Positions 44,735 to 55,609 of a stretch of 64,000 bases of DNA are shown in pieces (positions within the stretch are counted from its first letter, which is position 1; each line of letters opens with the position of its first letter). Below the pieces are notes generated by a model that saw nothing but the letters and a program-made list of their open reading frames with translations, searched no databases and was not told where the DNA came from. Made by a program: the position numbers and the translations under genes. Source of the stretch: Cristatella mucedo (taxonomy: Eukaryota > Bryozoa > Phylactolaemata > Cristatellidae); contig WPIO01000054.1 in the NCBI GenBank assembly GCA_009760855.2, positions 2,302,001-2,366,000 of the forward strand. The letters are read 5' to 3'.

Positions 44735-45060
44735 AATTCAGAGATTGGATTACCACAGTTTTCTGTACAGACTTTAAAGTATAGGTCCCACTTGAATTCA
44801 ATCTAGATAATACAATTTTCTCAATGGCTCTCACTGCATCTCTTGCCAATGCAATAGCTAAGCACGATCTGGGTAACTATTTGTACTTTATTTTATTTTT
44901 AGGCTTTTATTCTATACAGATTTCATACAGCTGTACCAGTGTAACACCCCTGGTACCACTTAGCACCTCAAACTATCTCAACTCCGTTACAGCTCGCATT
45001 GATGAAATTCGCTCTGGGACGGTATCTAATTTTTCAAATTAAATTAATTTTCTAATTAAA
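44735..45060 (+). pseudogene. LINE-B RT fragment with destroyed catalytic box
   Basis: Plus-strand translation at about 44824-45042 gives LANAIAKHDLGNYLYFI, then STSNYLNSVTARIDEIRS. This matches [18 protein letters not shown] and the following Ser-rich segment of the copy at 30337-32960, but the YADD position is lost. Confidence 0.5.
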
Positions 45061-45899
45061 TTAATACAAAACCCATCTCAACGATCATCAGAAAATTTCT
45101 TTGCCCGCGTGCCCTATCCTACTTACCTGACACTGACCTAGCGCAAAGTTAAATACAAGGGTTCTTGCATATTGGTAGCCTTAACTGTCTTCTTGTTAGC
45201 CACACTATGCTGACCACAACATGCTACTTGTTAAGTTTTTTTTGCACTCGTCTAGTCAATATTTTTAATTTATTTATTTTTCCTTGAATACGATAAAATT
45301 GACTGACATATTTTCAGTGATATTTTTATTTGTATTATCTCGTGCATCGTCTGCAAGCGCACACTCCGCCATTTTCCTTGCAAAAGGGTGAGTTTCCCTA
45401 AATAATCACTGCAAATGCCCAATTAAGTCTACATATTTTCAAGTGTCGATATTTTAGATGTGCATATGGTATATGTAGTGAGCGTATTTAAAATACTTAT
45501 ATATTTTCTATTTTCTATTTATTTTCTATTTTTCATTTCCCACTTGCAGTTTTCCGTTTTCCATTTGTATTTTCTATACGTTTGTATGTTATCGGAGAAG
45601 GATAAGCACGCCCGTGGGCAGGCGACTACCCGTGGCGGCTTTTACGACTTGCCCTTGAAGATCGACGAGCCGGAGCGATAAGACGCTCGTGCTTGTTTAA
45701 AAAAAACCGTAGCCTTCCATGTACGTCACGTCGTCTAGCATCGATGCTCACCGACCACTCGCCAACCGATTCATCTACTTAAGGCCTCTGTCACTAGAAG
45801 TCCAAGATCAGATCCGAGGACGCGTCAAAGGTCAGATTCAAGACCAGGTCCGAGGCCGGCTTCTTTTTCTGCTGCATAGCTACTTGACGTACTTGCTCA
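45061..45899. other. Intergenic, pyrimidine-rich simple tract
   Basis: A T-rich tract of TTTCTATTTTC-like units at 45500-45585. Otherwise nothing recognised. Confidence 0.4.
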
Positions 45900-46085
45900 C
45901 CAGGCCTTTGCCCACCGTCGCTCATCCACTCTTCAGGCTGCATTTGTTAAGCTGTGCCACTAAGCGACCTCAAATCCTTCAAAGATCTTGCACCAGCTCG
46001 TTTGCTCCCAAAGTTTCGAATTACTCCTTCCTGACTCTAGTCACTAACCCACCACCGTTGGCGACATTTTAAAAGAAGCAGAAAA
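45900..46085 (+). repeat. LINE-B C-terminal fragment, degenerate
   Basis: CCTCAAATCCTTCAAAGATC, TTGCTCCCAAAGTTTCGAAT and GGCGACATTTTAAAAGAAGC correspond to the SFGDRAFSSYAPKAWNS and FKKNLK coding region of LINE-B. Confidence 0.45.
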
Positions 46086-46597
46086 TCCACCCGCTCATCT
46101 GGGCAGATTTGCCGAGTCCGTTTAGATGAAGTTTCTTTCACTTTGAGGCTGCGTGCGCCTAAAACTTCGTTCGAAAAAAAGAGGCAAAGCCAGGAGCTTC
46201 GGGGGGCGTGGCGGCCTGTGCGTCTGGGGGGGGGCTTCCCACCAGCGCCTGCCTGCGGCAAACGAGAAGTGGCCGCAGTGACTCCGACGTGACGACAAAA
46301 CGACGCCGAGCACCAAGGGTGCGGCCGCTGGCCCACCCGATCGCTTCCGGACTCGGCTTCCACCAATTAGGCCAAGAGGTGGCAGCTGCCACTCCTGCCA
46401 CCTCCTGGCTACGCCTCTGTACTCTATCCTCAACCGATCGACATCCTTCTAAACTAGCATACGCAAAGAGCCTGGAGAGAGATTAAGCTCTCTTAGGTGA
46501 TGTCGCAATTTTATTAATTTAGCTATTGGAATCATTTTTCTCAATCCACAGCAGCTGGCCAGCTAAGCCCTTCCTGCGGTTGCCGATATATCGCCAT
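46086..46597. other. GC-rich patch and decayed LINE-B tail
   Basis: GC-rich at 46190-46420 without a recognisable gene. A tail resembling LINE-B (GCCTGGAGAGAGATTAAGCT, CTCTTAGG) lies at about 46470-46500. Confidence 0.4.
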
Positions 46598-46760
46598 GTT
46601 GAGTTTGCCCAGTGGTTAAAATGCTCGCCCTATCGAAGTTCAATGCGAATTTTGTAATGGCCGAGGTCGTGGGCTCGAGCCTGGAGGAGAGGCATATGTC
46701 ACGATCCACAATAGAGACCGAGGTATCTTAAGATTCTATACAAACGAATTACGTTATTAT
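46598..46760 (+). repeat. SINE-1 copy with extra bases in the head
   Basis: GAGTTTGCCCAGTGGTTAAA, ATGCTCGCCC, an inserted segment (TCGAAGTTCAATGCGAATTT), GCCGAGGTCGTGGGCTCGAG and ACAAACGAATTACGTTATTA. Confidence 0.7.
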
Positions 46761-47691
46761 ATTTGGCTGGCTTTACAAAGCCGTTCCTGCCCTTACCATG
46801 CGAACACTTTTGAATACTTGCGAACAACTTCCTTTAAAAGATAGAATAAATACTATTCCGCGAGGTCTCATCCACTCACTAGCGGCAAACGGACAGAAAT
46901 ACGTCGGCGTTCTACTGGAGCAGGCTACCGGCGATACCATTGAGGGAGGGGGGGGGTCGGCACTCTCAAAAGATGATTGGTTAGGAGGTCCACCATCCGG
47001 GCGGCTGCTCTCGACGTTAAAAGAGTGCAGTCGGTCGTGCTTGCAGCATTCTCGCGGAACCCGCCGACTGCGAAGCTAGCGACGCACGACTCCAGCTGTT
47101 AGTCGTCCGTGGGGCTACGCCGAGCCCGAGTGGCACACTTTGGAGCCGGAGACAGCAGACTGCACGCACTCCGCATCTACAAGACACCGACGGTAAGAAT
47201 GGGTCGTCGGCGATTTGATTAGCGTCCAAGACCGTTGTCGGTTAGATGCAATATGGCGCCGCCGTATATTCGCGGCTGGGTGGCGCTCTGCTGTCGGCTC
47301 GGGTGGGGGAGCGGGGAAAGACGCTCTCATTTAGGGCACTCGAATTTTGAACACAAAGCAGCCACGCAGAAGCGCGATGCTGCGATGACGTTACCGTCTA
47401 GGCTAGTCCCTGTTATCGCGTTTCGCGCGCGTCGGATCTTCGCGGGTCCTCGCCTATTGGGGGGGGGGGGGAAAGGCGGGGCGCGCTCTTCACGTCCGCC
47501 GCCGCCTTTCAGGTCGCCGCGAGTTCGAGTCGCTTCTGCTGCGGTCGATCCTCTCAATCGACTTTTCGCTGCAATCGTTGGCGATGGCCGCGATGGATGC
47601 ATCTTCGGCAGCCATGTCATGTGAATGAGGCATAATAAAACAGCTCTAAACCTTTTTTCGTTGATTTGACTCTCTGTATCGGTGCGAATAA
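46761..47691. other. CpG-rich segment 1-2 kb upstream of GPCR-C
   Basis: GC- and CpG-rich from about 46990 to 47630, with a G-run at 47461-47470 and frames on both strands that overlap without a domain. An AATAAA occurs at 47632-47637. Its place upstream of GPCR-C would suit a CpG-type promoter with a 5' untranslated exon, but no donor site could be assigned. Confidence 0.35.
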
Positions 47692-47855
47692 ATCGGCTGA
47701 TTTGACAGCTTCATTTTGTAAAGCAGCTGAAGAGCTTTAGCGGCCATCGCTGCGGCTTGCAGTGAGACCTAGAGGTTCGCAGGAGAAAAAAAGGACTGCA
47801 AAGGACTGCAGGATTCGAACCCGCGACCCCGAGGTCGCGAAGAGCGAGCAATTGT
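47692..47855 (-). repeat. SINE-2 copy, degenerate
   Basis: Inverted order: TTTGACAGCTTCATTTTGTA, GAGCTTTAGCGGCCATCGCT, GCTTGCAGTG, GGATTCGAACCCGCGACCCC and GAGGTCGCGAAG, with an inserted AGGACTGCAA duplication. Confidence 0.65.
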
Positions 47856-47972
47856 AGTTGCAGCTGCGACTCTAAAGATTGGCTGGCCTTTTTTTATAGG
47901 AGCAGCAGTGTAATACAGCTCTGACGCGTACGCTGTAGCCGCGATGGCATCTTCTCATCATCTCATGAATAA

Positions 47973-48026
47973 AGATATATATATATGTGTATGTATGTAT
48001 GTATGTATGTATGTATGTGTATGTGC
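47973..48026. repeat. (TA)n/(GTAT)n microsatellite
   Basis: A short TA run followed by GTAT units. Confidence 0.9.
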
Positions 48027-48069
48027 ATAGATATACAGTATTGCATGTATATTTTTATAGTGGCAGCAC

Positions 48070-48194
48070 ATGTTGGCTACCGAATGCGTACCGAAAGCCG
48101 CTTAGGCTGTGAGTGCGCTATATACAAAACTCTCCTGCGTAACACCCACATGGTCTTTGTGACTTGGTGGAGTTACTGACGGAGATACATTGCA
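48070..48194 (+). repeat. LINE-A 3'-most fragment
   Basis: GTTGGCTACCGAATGCGTAC, CGCTTAGGCTGTGAGTGCGC, AACACCCACATGGTCTTTGT and GTTACTGACGGAGATACATT. Confidence 0.8.
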
Positions 48195-48684
48195 TGCAGA
48201 GCGAGCAGCTGTGGATTTCTAAAAGGTACTTAGCTCACCTTGAATCTGGCGACTGTTGGCAGTCCAGTTGTTCCAATATTCCATAGCGACATCATAATGT
48301 AACCTTCGATCGAAGTCGCATGCCTTATGTCTTGATCGATATGCATTCGAAAGCAGCTGCCCTGCAACTATGCCATACTGGAATAAAAACTGCCACCCCT
48401 AATTAACTGGGTCGCACCAGTCGTCCTACGTATGGATGACGGAGGTGGATGACGGTTGGCCAAGAGCTGACCAACCGGCCAAGCCGTTAGCAGGCTTACG
48501 GAAATCAAGTAGTGACGTTAAGGCTCACCTGCTTTAGATGCGTAAAGAATAAACATCGTCTTCACAGATAGGCCATTTTTCTTTTTTTCAAAGGCTCACG
48601 TTTCTGCTGCACGCTCCTGCTTGACTGAAGTGATCGCACGATCGATTCGTCGCGGGCCCGACTTTACTCTGTTGGATGCACCCT
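48195..48684. other. 5' flank of GPCR-C
   Basis: No repeat is recognised. The GPCR-C frame is open from a TTG at 48621 but lacks an ATG before 48714. T-rich runs at 48576-48590 offer a second, more distal acceptor-like tract. Confidence 0.4.
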
Positions 48685-48700
48685 CTATAATATTTTCCAG
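48685..48700 (+). other. Candidate 3' splice (or trans-splice) acceptor of GPCR-C
   Basis: TATAATATTTTCCAG ends at 48700, 13 nt before the ATG at 48714. The position corresponds to those of GPCR-A and GPCR-B. Confidence 0.5.
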
Positions 48701-48713
48701 TGACAAGGATCGA

Positions 48714-49841
48714 ATGGATCACGACGGCAACGACTTGGACGCACATTCAAACGTGGACGCGGTAGAGCCGCACAGCTATGAATTGGAAAGCGAAGCCTAC
48801 GAGGATCTTTGCGACAACTTCGGGAGTACGGAGTATGTTATTAGGTCCATGTGGATGTACGCAGGGTATCCGATACTAGCAGTTGGCACGGTCGGGCACG
48901 TACTGTCGGTGCTACTGCTTCTCGTCACCAAGTCGATTCGACAAATGCCAGTGTCCGTGTTCCTGCTCACCATGTCTCTGGCGGGACTCGTGTCGCTTTA
49001 CATCGGACTGCTGTCCAACATTGTCATGTATCAGTCGTGCCTCGTCACGCTGTTCCGGGACATGACGAGCGAGTTCGGCTGCCGGCTCCACGTTGCAGCA
49101 CTCTACGTGTCATTTCACCTTTACTCGTGGATGGAGGCTTGCATCGCCGTCGAAAGGATGGCGGCCGTCAGGTGGCCGCATCGCTACAGGTCCTGGTTTA
49201 CTAGGCGCAACAACTCGATCGCCGTCGGCGCCATCTTCGTGGCTCTGTGCGCCGTCAACTACGTCCCCTTCAGAGCGTTCGGATACCTGTACGGGTTCTC
49301 GTGCCAGGTCGTCGACGAGACCGCGTTCGGCTGGTGGCTCTACGTTCACTGCGTCGTCTACGTGGTACTGCCGGCCGCCATGGTACTCGCATCGAACGGC
49401 CTGACGCTGCACACGATGTGCAGCTCCAAGCTGAGCAGCAGTGTGTGCGTTCGCAAGGCCAAGCCCATCACGGCCATGATGATCGCGCTGAACGCGACAT
49501 TCGTCGTCACCGCCGGTCCTCTTCTCGTCGTCGAGCTGGACAGAATCGAAGGCAGCGCCGCCGCCAGCAGTATCATGGACATAGCTTGGTCCGGCTCTCG
49601 CTTGCTGGCGTACTTGGGAAACTCTCTGACGTTCGTTGTGTACTTAGCCATGGCTGCGAGGTTCAGGCGGGCCATGGGCCAGCTGGTGACGGGGACGAAG
49701 CGAAAGCAGCGTGATCTCCCGAGGAGGGCCGCCGCGCTGGGTGAACGGCAGCAGCAAAGTGCTCAATTTCATCGCCGAACGAGCTACTCGGAGACGAGCA
49801 GCACGACCTTGACCTACGACACGTCGGTCGGAGCAGTGTGA
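48714..49841 (+). CDS. GPCR-C: divergent member of the same atypical seven-TM family
   Basis: A 375-residue single-exon receptor. The open frame begins earlier at a TTG; I chose the first ATG (GAATGG context), which lies just after the acceptor. The N-terminus is acidic. TM1 is about 46-72, TM2 79-103, TM3 123-150, TM4 165-187, TM5 208-234 (Pro220), TM6 249-273 and TM7 295-313. Cys123 and Cys197 can form the TM3-ECL2 disulphide. Family-specific changes are kept: His62, no acid in TM2, E-R-M at 147-149, Ala267 at the TM6 Trp site, and TF-x-x-Y at 306-310. It shares YPIL-x-x-GTVGH, FLLTMSL and LYSWMEAC with GPCR-A and GPCR-B, about half identity overall. The tail is Ser/Thr-rich (TSYSETSSTTLTYDTS). 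Coding GC is clearly higher than in its relatives. Ligand unknown. Confidence 0.87.
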   Translation: MDHDGNDLDAHSNVDAVEPHSYELESEAYEDLCDNFGSTEYVIRSMWMYAGYPILAVGTVGHVLSVLLLLVTKSIRQMPVSVFLLTMSLAGLVSLYIGLLSNIVMYQSCLVTLFRDMTSEFGCRLHVAALYVSFHLYSWMEACIAVERMAAVRWPHRYRSWFTRRNNSIAVGAIFVALCAVNYVPFRAFGYLYGFSCQVVDETAFGWWLYVHCVVYVVLPAAMVLASNGLTLHTMCSSKLSSSVCVRKAKPITAMMIALNATFVVTAGPLLVVELDRIEGSAAASSIMDIAWSGSRLLAYLGNSLTFVVYLAMAARFRRAMGQLVTGTKRKQRDLPRRAAALGERQQQSAQFHRRTSYSETSSTTLTYDTSVGAV

Positions 49842-50851
49842 ATGTGCATTGTTTGCCTCGGGCAATCGAGTCGACGAACTCGAAGCCTGCTGCACGCCTT
49901 CCACCAGCTGAACGCTTTTCTGATAAGCCACCGCATTAACTCTAATTTCCCTTTTGCTCAGAAGCTGCTGCCCGAAAATTAGCTTAGAAACTGCTGCCCA
50001 CCGAGCGTATTCGAATGCTTAGTTACATGCAGTAATCAGTTTGAAGATTCGCTTGAGATAGCCGATGTAAAAGCAATTAAAAAAAATACTGCCGATGCAA
50101 TCGACATTCTTGCAAGACAAGAGTGTGGAGTTTGTAAGTTTTAAGTTTTTGTGGAGTTTTTAAGTGCATATGCAGTACTGAAAAAGTATGTGTGAAAAAT
50201 ATTTTTCATGATGCCTAATCTATCGGCTTAATGCTTGACGTTTTGCTACGAATGAATAAATGCTTACGTTCTTAAATGCTCAGCTGATGTGGTCTGCACA
50301 TGACTTTTAGCTCAGTGCAATTCTCTGCGACTAGGCTTGTGTGTCAACAGTGATCTAGCAAGTGTGGCATCTCACCGACCCGTAAGGCTCACTGTCGATC
50401 ACATTATCGACTTATTGAATAAGTATACAATATATACAAAAATATATGTATATACATTTATTTTATTATACATTACACGTGTATAATTTAATATACTAAT
50501 TATATACTAAAAATTATGATTATATATAGTGTTGTGATTAAGCAGAGTGACTGGTTGTTTCGCCCTAGCATTCTCTTTCGCGCTATTTTACCTTTCAGAC
50601 CTTGGCCTTGCCTGGATATCTGTAGCTGCACAAATACACTGCATCGCCACTGAACAGCTGCATTGCTGCAGCCAGTGAAGCTGGCGCGATCGACTTAGCA
50701 CAACTAGTGTCGAGCGAGGAGTGCTTTTACAAAAATGGCCATCTGTCAGCAAGTCGCTGAGTAGCTAAAACTTTTGACTTTCCAGATCGTCGATGGATCT
50801 GTGTGGAGTCGCATGCCGAGCCCCCGACAATAAAACGCTGGTGCTATGTCG

Positions 50852-50854
<3 letters not shown>
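49842..50854. other. 3' flank of GPCR-C, poly(A) signal and AT-rich tract
   Basis: AATAAA at 50255-50260 lies about 415 nt after the stop and is followed by T/G-rich sequence (TGATGTGGTCTG), so it is a good candidate end of the transcript. An A/T tract lies at 50425-50530. Nothing else is recognised. Confidence 0.5.
50255..50260 (+). terminator. Candidate poly(A) signal of GPCR-C
   Basis: Canonical AATAAA in GAATGAATAAATGC, with a GT-rich element about 25-35 nt downstream. Confidence 0.5.
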
Positions 50855-50922
<68 letters not shown>

Positions 50923-51095
50923 TCGCTCTTTCACTGTCTTTCCTCTATCTCTCTTGTCAATCTCTCGTCTCTCTCGTATCTCTCTGTCTCTCTCTCTCGT
51001 CTCTCTCTTCCCTCAACAGCTCTTTCTCTCCCTTCACCTCACTCGTATCTCTCTCTGTCTCTGTCTCTCTCTCTCGCTCTCTCTACCAGAGAGAG
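50855..51095. repeat. (CT)n microsatellite, compound
   Basis: A pure CT run (about 50856-50917), then CTCT units mixed with GTCT and TTTC, ending at CTCTCTACCAGAGAGAG, a small palindrome. Confidence 0.95.
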
Positions 51096-51565
51096 CTGTT
51101 GATTACGCTTCTTACGGCATTTGGGACGCACCTCATCCCCTTCGTTCGGCGCTCAATGGCTGCTCAGGGCGGCAAGTCTGACCGCAACGCTGGCGTTGCG
51201 CCAACGTAACTCTTCGGGGTCAAAAGGCCCTGGATCATCACCGTCAAGAACCCGCAGCACAGTCGCGTGGCGCCCGGCTTCACCCTGTTGAATCTGCTCA
51301 CGAAGCTAGCCGGCGCCGTATCGGCTGGTGCCGTAGCGATCCGTTCGATACGGCGCCTGCGATGCGACGACTGGGGGGGGTGGGGACACACACGCTCGCG
51401 TCTCGCACTGAGCGAGTCGCGAGCGCTCGCTCGACGCTATTGCAGAGAGACGACGTTGCTCGGCAACGTCGGCGTCTTCCACGCGGCGCTTTTTCCCTAC
51501 TGGGCATCTCAGGCATCCGATGCTTCCGGCGAATCCCATAAATAATAAAAAAAAACGTCTTGGCG
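51096..51565. other. Intergenic, GC-rich, no gene recognised
   Basis: Frames of 60-92 codons on both strands without a domain. Confidence 0.4.
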
Positions 51566-51730
51566 GATTCTACGCAGCCTCAGTCACGTACAGCGGCAAA
51601 AGAGCCCGACCGGCCGGCTATCGCCGCCGCCGCCGCCGCCGCCGCTCGCAGTGGGCAATAAAGGATCGCTCAACTGCTTCACAGTTCGAACCCGCGATAC
51701 CACGGTCGTCAAGAGTGAGCGCTGCACCCC
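51566..51730 (-). repeat. SINE-2 copy with (GCC)n expansion
   Basis: Inverted order: ACGCAGCCTCAGTCACGTAC, GGCTATCGCCGCCGCCGCC (expanded), GCAGTGGGCAATAAAGGATC, CAGTTCGAACCCGCGATACC. Confidence 0.75.
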
Positions 51731-51772
51731 GCGGGCACCCGCTGGTGTGCAGCATCTCGCCCAGATAGTTAC

Positions 51773-51915
51773 CGAGCTCGTTTGGGGTCCAGCGGTTAAG
51801 CTGCTCGCCCCCGACCAAAGGTCAAGGCTGAGGTCGCGGGCTCCAGCCCCTGAGGCTCACGCGAAGCGCCTGAATAGAGATTGAGTTCTCTTGGGGCGCT
51901 ATACAAATAATTATT
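51773..51915 (+). repeat. SINE-1 copy
   Basis: CGAGCTCGTTTGGGGTCCAG, CGGTTAAGCTGCTCGCCC, GAGGTCGCGGGCTCCAGCCC, CGAAGCGCCTGAATAGAGAT and GAGTTCTCTTGGGGCGCTAT, then ACAAATAATTATTA. Confidence 0.85.
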
Positions 51916-52861
51916 AAAAAATATATATATATATATATTTTCCCGTTTTAGTTATTGATGTGGTATATCGAGCGTTGGAGCCCTCAACTGCCCTAATAGC
52001 TAACGGAAAATGCGAGCGCCGCGTCATTGACGAGCGCACGCTCATGCTGCTAATATACCAATTAATTATGTAATCATTTAATTTACGCCACAATTAACCC
52101 GTGCACGCTACTTCCAAAAGTGCACCGTCGCGGCTTCTGCAGTTAACACGCTTAGGCCGCTCGCAGAGTGCTCGCTCGCAGCGGAGCTGACACGTGACGC
52201 GCTGACACGCGACACGACGCCGCCGTCCGTTCTGAACCCATGCAGCGCTGCTGAACCGTGCTCCAAAAGCGCCGCTAGCAAGTCGCAGGCATCGGCGCAG
52301 AGACTGCGCATGCGCACCGACGGCCTTCCGGCGATTGGTGTGCCGGCAGCACGGCTGGTTTATTTCTGTGCGATAACCTAACCAGATCCGATAGCGCAGA
52401 GATTAGCCGTCGCAGGAGAAGGGACGCACAGATCCGGCGGCAGTTGGAGAATGGAAGCGTCCTTCCGGCGTCAGCTTCGGTGAGAGAGAGACGCTCCTTC
52501 GGTTGCCACGGCTGAGGCAAGCGACCTGCGGTCGGGTGCGGCTTACCCGTACTTGGCTGCCGATAAAAATGGGCGAGCGGTTAGGGATCGTGGGTAGCCG
52601 CGGCATTAGCTGCAACAGCGGCACCAAAGAGGCCAACAACTCCAACATAATCGGTTCTCTCGCGTCAGCGACACAGAACGGTCTATTCGAGAACGAGGCT
52701 GCGACTGGTATCTATCGCTGACGGCAGAGGCTTTTGCTCGGCAGCTCCTGAGGACTGTGGAGCAAAATTTTAAAAAATTATGAACTTTGAATATGAAAAG
52801 TATTATACTTGAATTTATATTTTTTAATTTGAACCTGAAAATTATGGAGCTCGCTTTCATA
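51916..52861. other. Intergenic, no gene recognised
   Basis: GC-rich in the middle with frames of 69-100 codons on both strands and no domain. AT-rich at 51915-51945 and 52770-52840. Confidence 0.4.
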
Positions 52862-52953
52862 ATTTTTGCGAAACGACAGCTACTCTCCGGCCGCCGACCA
52901 TGGCACATGCTTACCAGCGATGCTGAGCTGCTACTTCCATGCGACTACCTGTG
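52862..52953 (+). repeat. LINE-A fragment
   Basis: GCGAAACGACAGCTACTCTC, CGGCCGCCGACCATGGCACA and GAGCTGCTACTTCCATGCGA match the LINE-A segment after NSLPQFLRN. Confidence 0.6.
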
Positions 52954-52961
52954 CGCAGCTA

Positions 52962-53250
52962 GTAGGCAGACTTGACTGTGGAGCCGATGTGATCCTCAAG
53001 CGCAAGGTCACTTGGAACGGGACACCTAGATTTCGTGCAGATGCAACTGGACTGGAGATATGCATGCTGAGCCAATTCTTAGTGCTAAGCTTTCCCATTT
53101 CTTAATTACACTTGGTTTTCGCATAGCTATTACGCTGACTTTGTCATAATTTAATTTGATAATTTTGCTGCCATCCATGTGCGGATGTCAGCAACACATG
53201 CAGCAAGGGAGTGGAGAAAATTTGACGATGTATGGGGCTGAGATGGAATA
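52962..53250 (-). repeat. LINE-B fragment after the RT domain
   Basis: Plus-strand TAGGCAGACTTGACTGTGGA, GGTCACTTGGAACGGGACAC, CTAGATTTCGTGCAGATGCA and GCCATCCATGTGCGGATGTC match the inverted copy at 31190-31390. Confidence 0.65.
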
Positions 53251-55321
53251 ATAATTAATAATATTCCATCCATAATAACTACGATATTATAATAGTATGT
53301 ACTTAATATTATGTTAACTATCATTGTCATAATAATAAGCGCTTACGCGAGTCCTCGTTCAAGTAATACGCACGAATTGGTAGCATTTTCTGTCGTGGCT
53401 GCGGCGAGCGGTGCGAGTCAGAGGGCATTCAACCCCGTTGCGGTACGTAACTTTACGTATCTGTGACAGACTATGACCACCTTTTTGTCGTTAATGCTCG
53501 CATGTGAATATCTGTTCCGCTGCGTGGCGTAAAATGCGCTCTCCTTACCTCAGATTCCTAATAACCTTAATTAAGGCATTTTAAGCAGGTCAACTACATC
53601 TGTGAAATAAAGATGATGTAAACTGCATAATTAGAAAACAGAGTAAATGTCTCATCTCTTCGTGTAATATAGATTAAAGTCGCTCACCTAGAACAGTATC
53701 AACCTTCAATCACTACAGCTACACATTTGATTTATCATTGAACTCAGTCTTTTCACAATATGGCCAAGTTGACTCAGTGGATGCAGTATTTAATATTTCA
53801 ATTTTCTCGACTTTGGCAAAAGTTTTTAGCTTCATGGATCTAGTAAATGCTCGTTCTCGTGAGATACTTAAAAAGCTCAATTAATTGAATTACGGAATAG
53901 CAGCCCACACAGGGAAATACTTTTTTGTAGATTTATCGAAGAGAAACTTGAGTACTTTTCATTACGGAGGTAGCAGACAGCCTCTTTTATGCTCTAGCAA
54001 AACCTGAATGCAGTAGTGCATCGGATGTGTTCAGATTTCGTCTAAAAACCTCCATAAAAGCAGCGGCAAAAGCGGAGGAAATGAGTGTCTGGCTATTGTG
54101 CCACTTTGCTTAAACAGTGCATGCTAGAGAATAGAATTGCTTTCTTTTTCTGGCGGAATGGAATACAACTCAGCTAAGGTGGCTAAGCGTGCATTTACGC
54201 TCTACTTTTGAATATAATCATAACCATCTAATGAAATTATATTAATTGATGCTATATTATAATGATTACAATCGTGTAATTCAAGTATGCGTAGCTCGAT
54301 CTATTCCGCCTCAACGTGGAGATTTTCCTGAAATCGTTCGATTACCGTGCAGTACAAGAAAGGTTTGCTCAGAAGTACTAATTTACGCCACGGCAGAGAA
54401 AGAGACTGACAGCTTTTAACACAGTTTCAGCTGGAAACAAGGAATCGCCACCCATTTCAGGCTGGAACCTTTTGCAGCTGTACCTTGACCTACGAGTTCA
54501 ATTCGCTCCGTGACGGTGGCGCTCGGGACTCAAAATACTCGCACGTCAAATTCATCAATTTCCCCGTTGAAACGAATAGGAACGCCCGTTGATCCGTTCC
54601 GGAACCCCGAGAAAACGTTGCGATGCTTTTTCCCGTGTTTTAAATCGCAAAGTGTACTCATGCGATGTGATTATTGTATGCAAACACCGTGCAATAGAAT
54701 TTACTGCGATAGACTATATTTTTAGTAAGTGTAACGTATAGCATTTACCTTGGCGGCGACCGGACGACTTGAAGATGCTGACGGAGTTGGAGGAGAAAGG
54801 CTGAAAAATAAGTACCTGAATGAATCTTATTCATTTGGTTGTGTCCATTTTTGCCTCGCTCTCCTCACATTCATCTGCGGGAGTTTCAATTAAAAAAAAC
54901 CCATCTAAAAACCCCATCTAATGAGGCCTGTTTCGTCCTCCCCTGCAGAAGTTTTGCGAAACGAGTTAGCAAACTGCCAGCAATCGCACTCCGTCGCACG
55001 CCCAGTGGCTACTTTTCTGGGCGTTTTCTCTTTTGAATAAAATCTCAAACCTTGTCTCACGACGTGATTATTTCCTTTATCTCGCTTGAAGAGATTACCT
55101 CCTCCACGTCACCCGTGTATTGCAAAGCCTCCGTCAAAGAACTGCGGCGTCTGCCGCAGTTCTTTCGCTCCTCCTTCCGGTCAGAGCTCCGCCTCGTGCT
55201 ACCCCGCAAGCGTTGTGCCATCACTGATGGAGACTAGCAGGGCTATGTATCCTTCAACGGCTACGAGGGTAGTATCAAAGGTTTACCTCCTTCCACTGCA
55301 ACGAGGGTAGTATGGATGGTA
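53251..55321. other. Long gene-less stretch, mostly unique-looking
   Basis: No repeat family is recognised between 53251 and 54509. A 71-codon frame at 54510-54725 ends in a cysteine-rich stretch (see separate entry). The rest, to 55321, shows only short frames. Confidence 0.4.
54510..54725 (+). pseudogene. Cys-rich end, possibly a piggyBac-type transposase remnant
   Basis: The last 33 residues have the Cys spacing RCFFPCFKSQSVLMRCDYC followed by MQTPCNRIYCDRLYF. C-x2-C, x4, C, x4, C is reminiscent of the cysteine-rich C-terminus of piggyBac transposases, but the expected His near the end is missing and no catalytic domain is visible upstream. It could be chance. Confidence 0.2.
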
Positions 55322-55535
55322 TGCCACTTACCACATTTGCACGCTGACCCTGTGCATGTCACCCCTAACCATGTTATTCATTTTGTTTGTTTATCAAGCA
55401 TGATTTTACTCACCATTCAATTGCATTTCCCTTTGCAGCAAATGCAAAGCGCCTAGAGAGAGATTGAGTTCTCTGAGGGCGCTTTATCAAGTGAATTATA
55501 TAATAATAATATTAATATTATTATTATTATTATTC
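55322..55535 (+). repeat. LINE-B 3' end
   Basis: CACATTTGCACGCTGACCCT, CATGTCACCCCTAACCATGT, GCGCCTAGAGAGAGATTGAG and TTCTCTGAGGGCGCTTTATC, then an AAT/ATT run. Confidence 0.85.
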
Positions 55536-55609
55536 TGGAAAAGCGACCATGACGACGACGAAGCTTTGCAAAATGGCTGCTGCGAGCGCAAGCTGACACT
55601 TCCACTGTC

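Noticed and set aside
50793-51209. Ser/Leu-rich frames over 100 codons
   Set aside because: They are direct translations of the (CT)n microsatellite. The same applies to the frames at 10472-10843 and 23403-23669.
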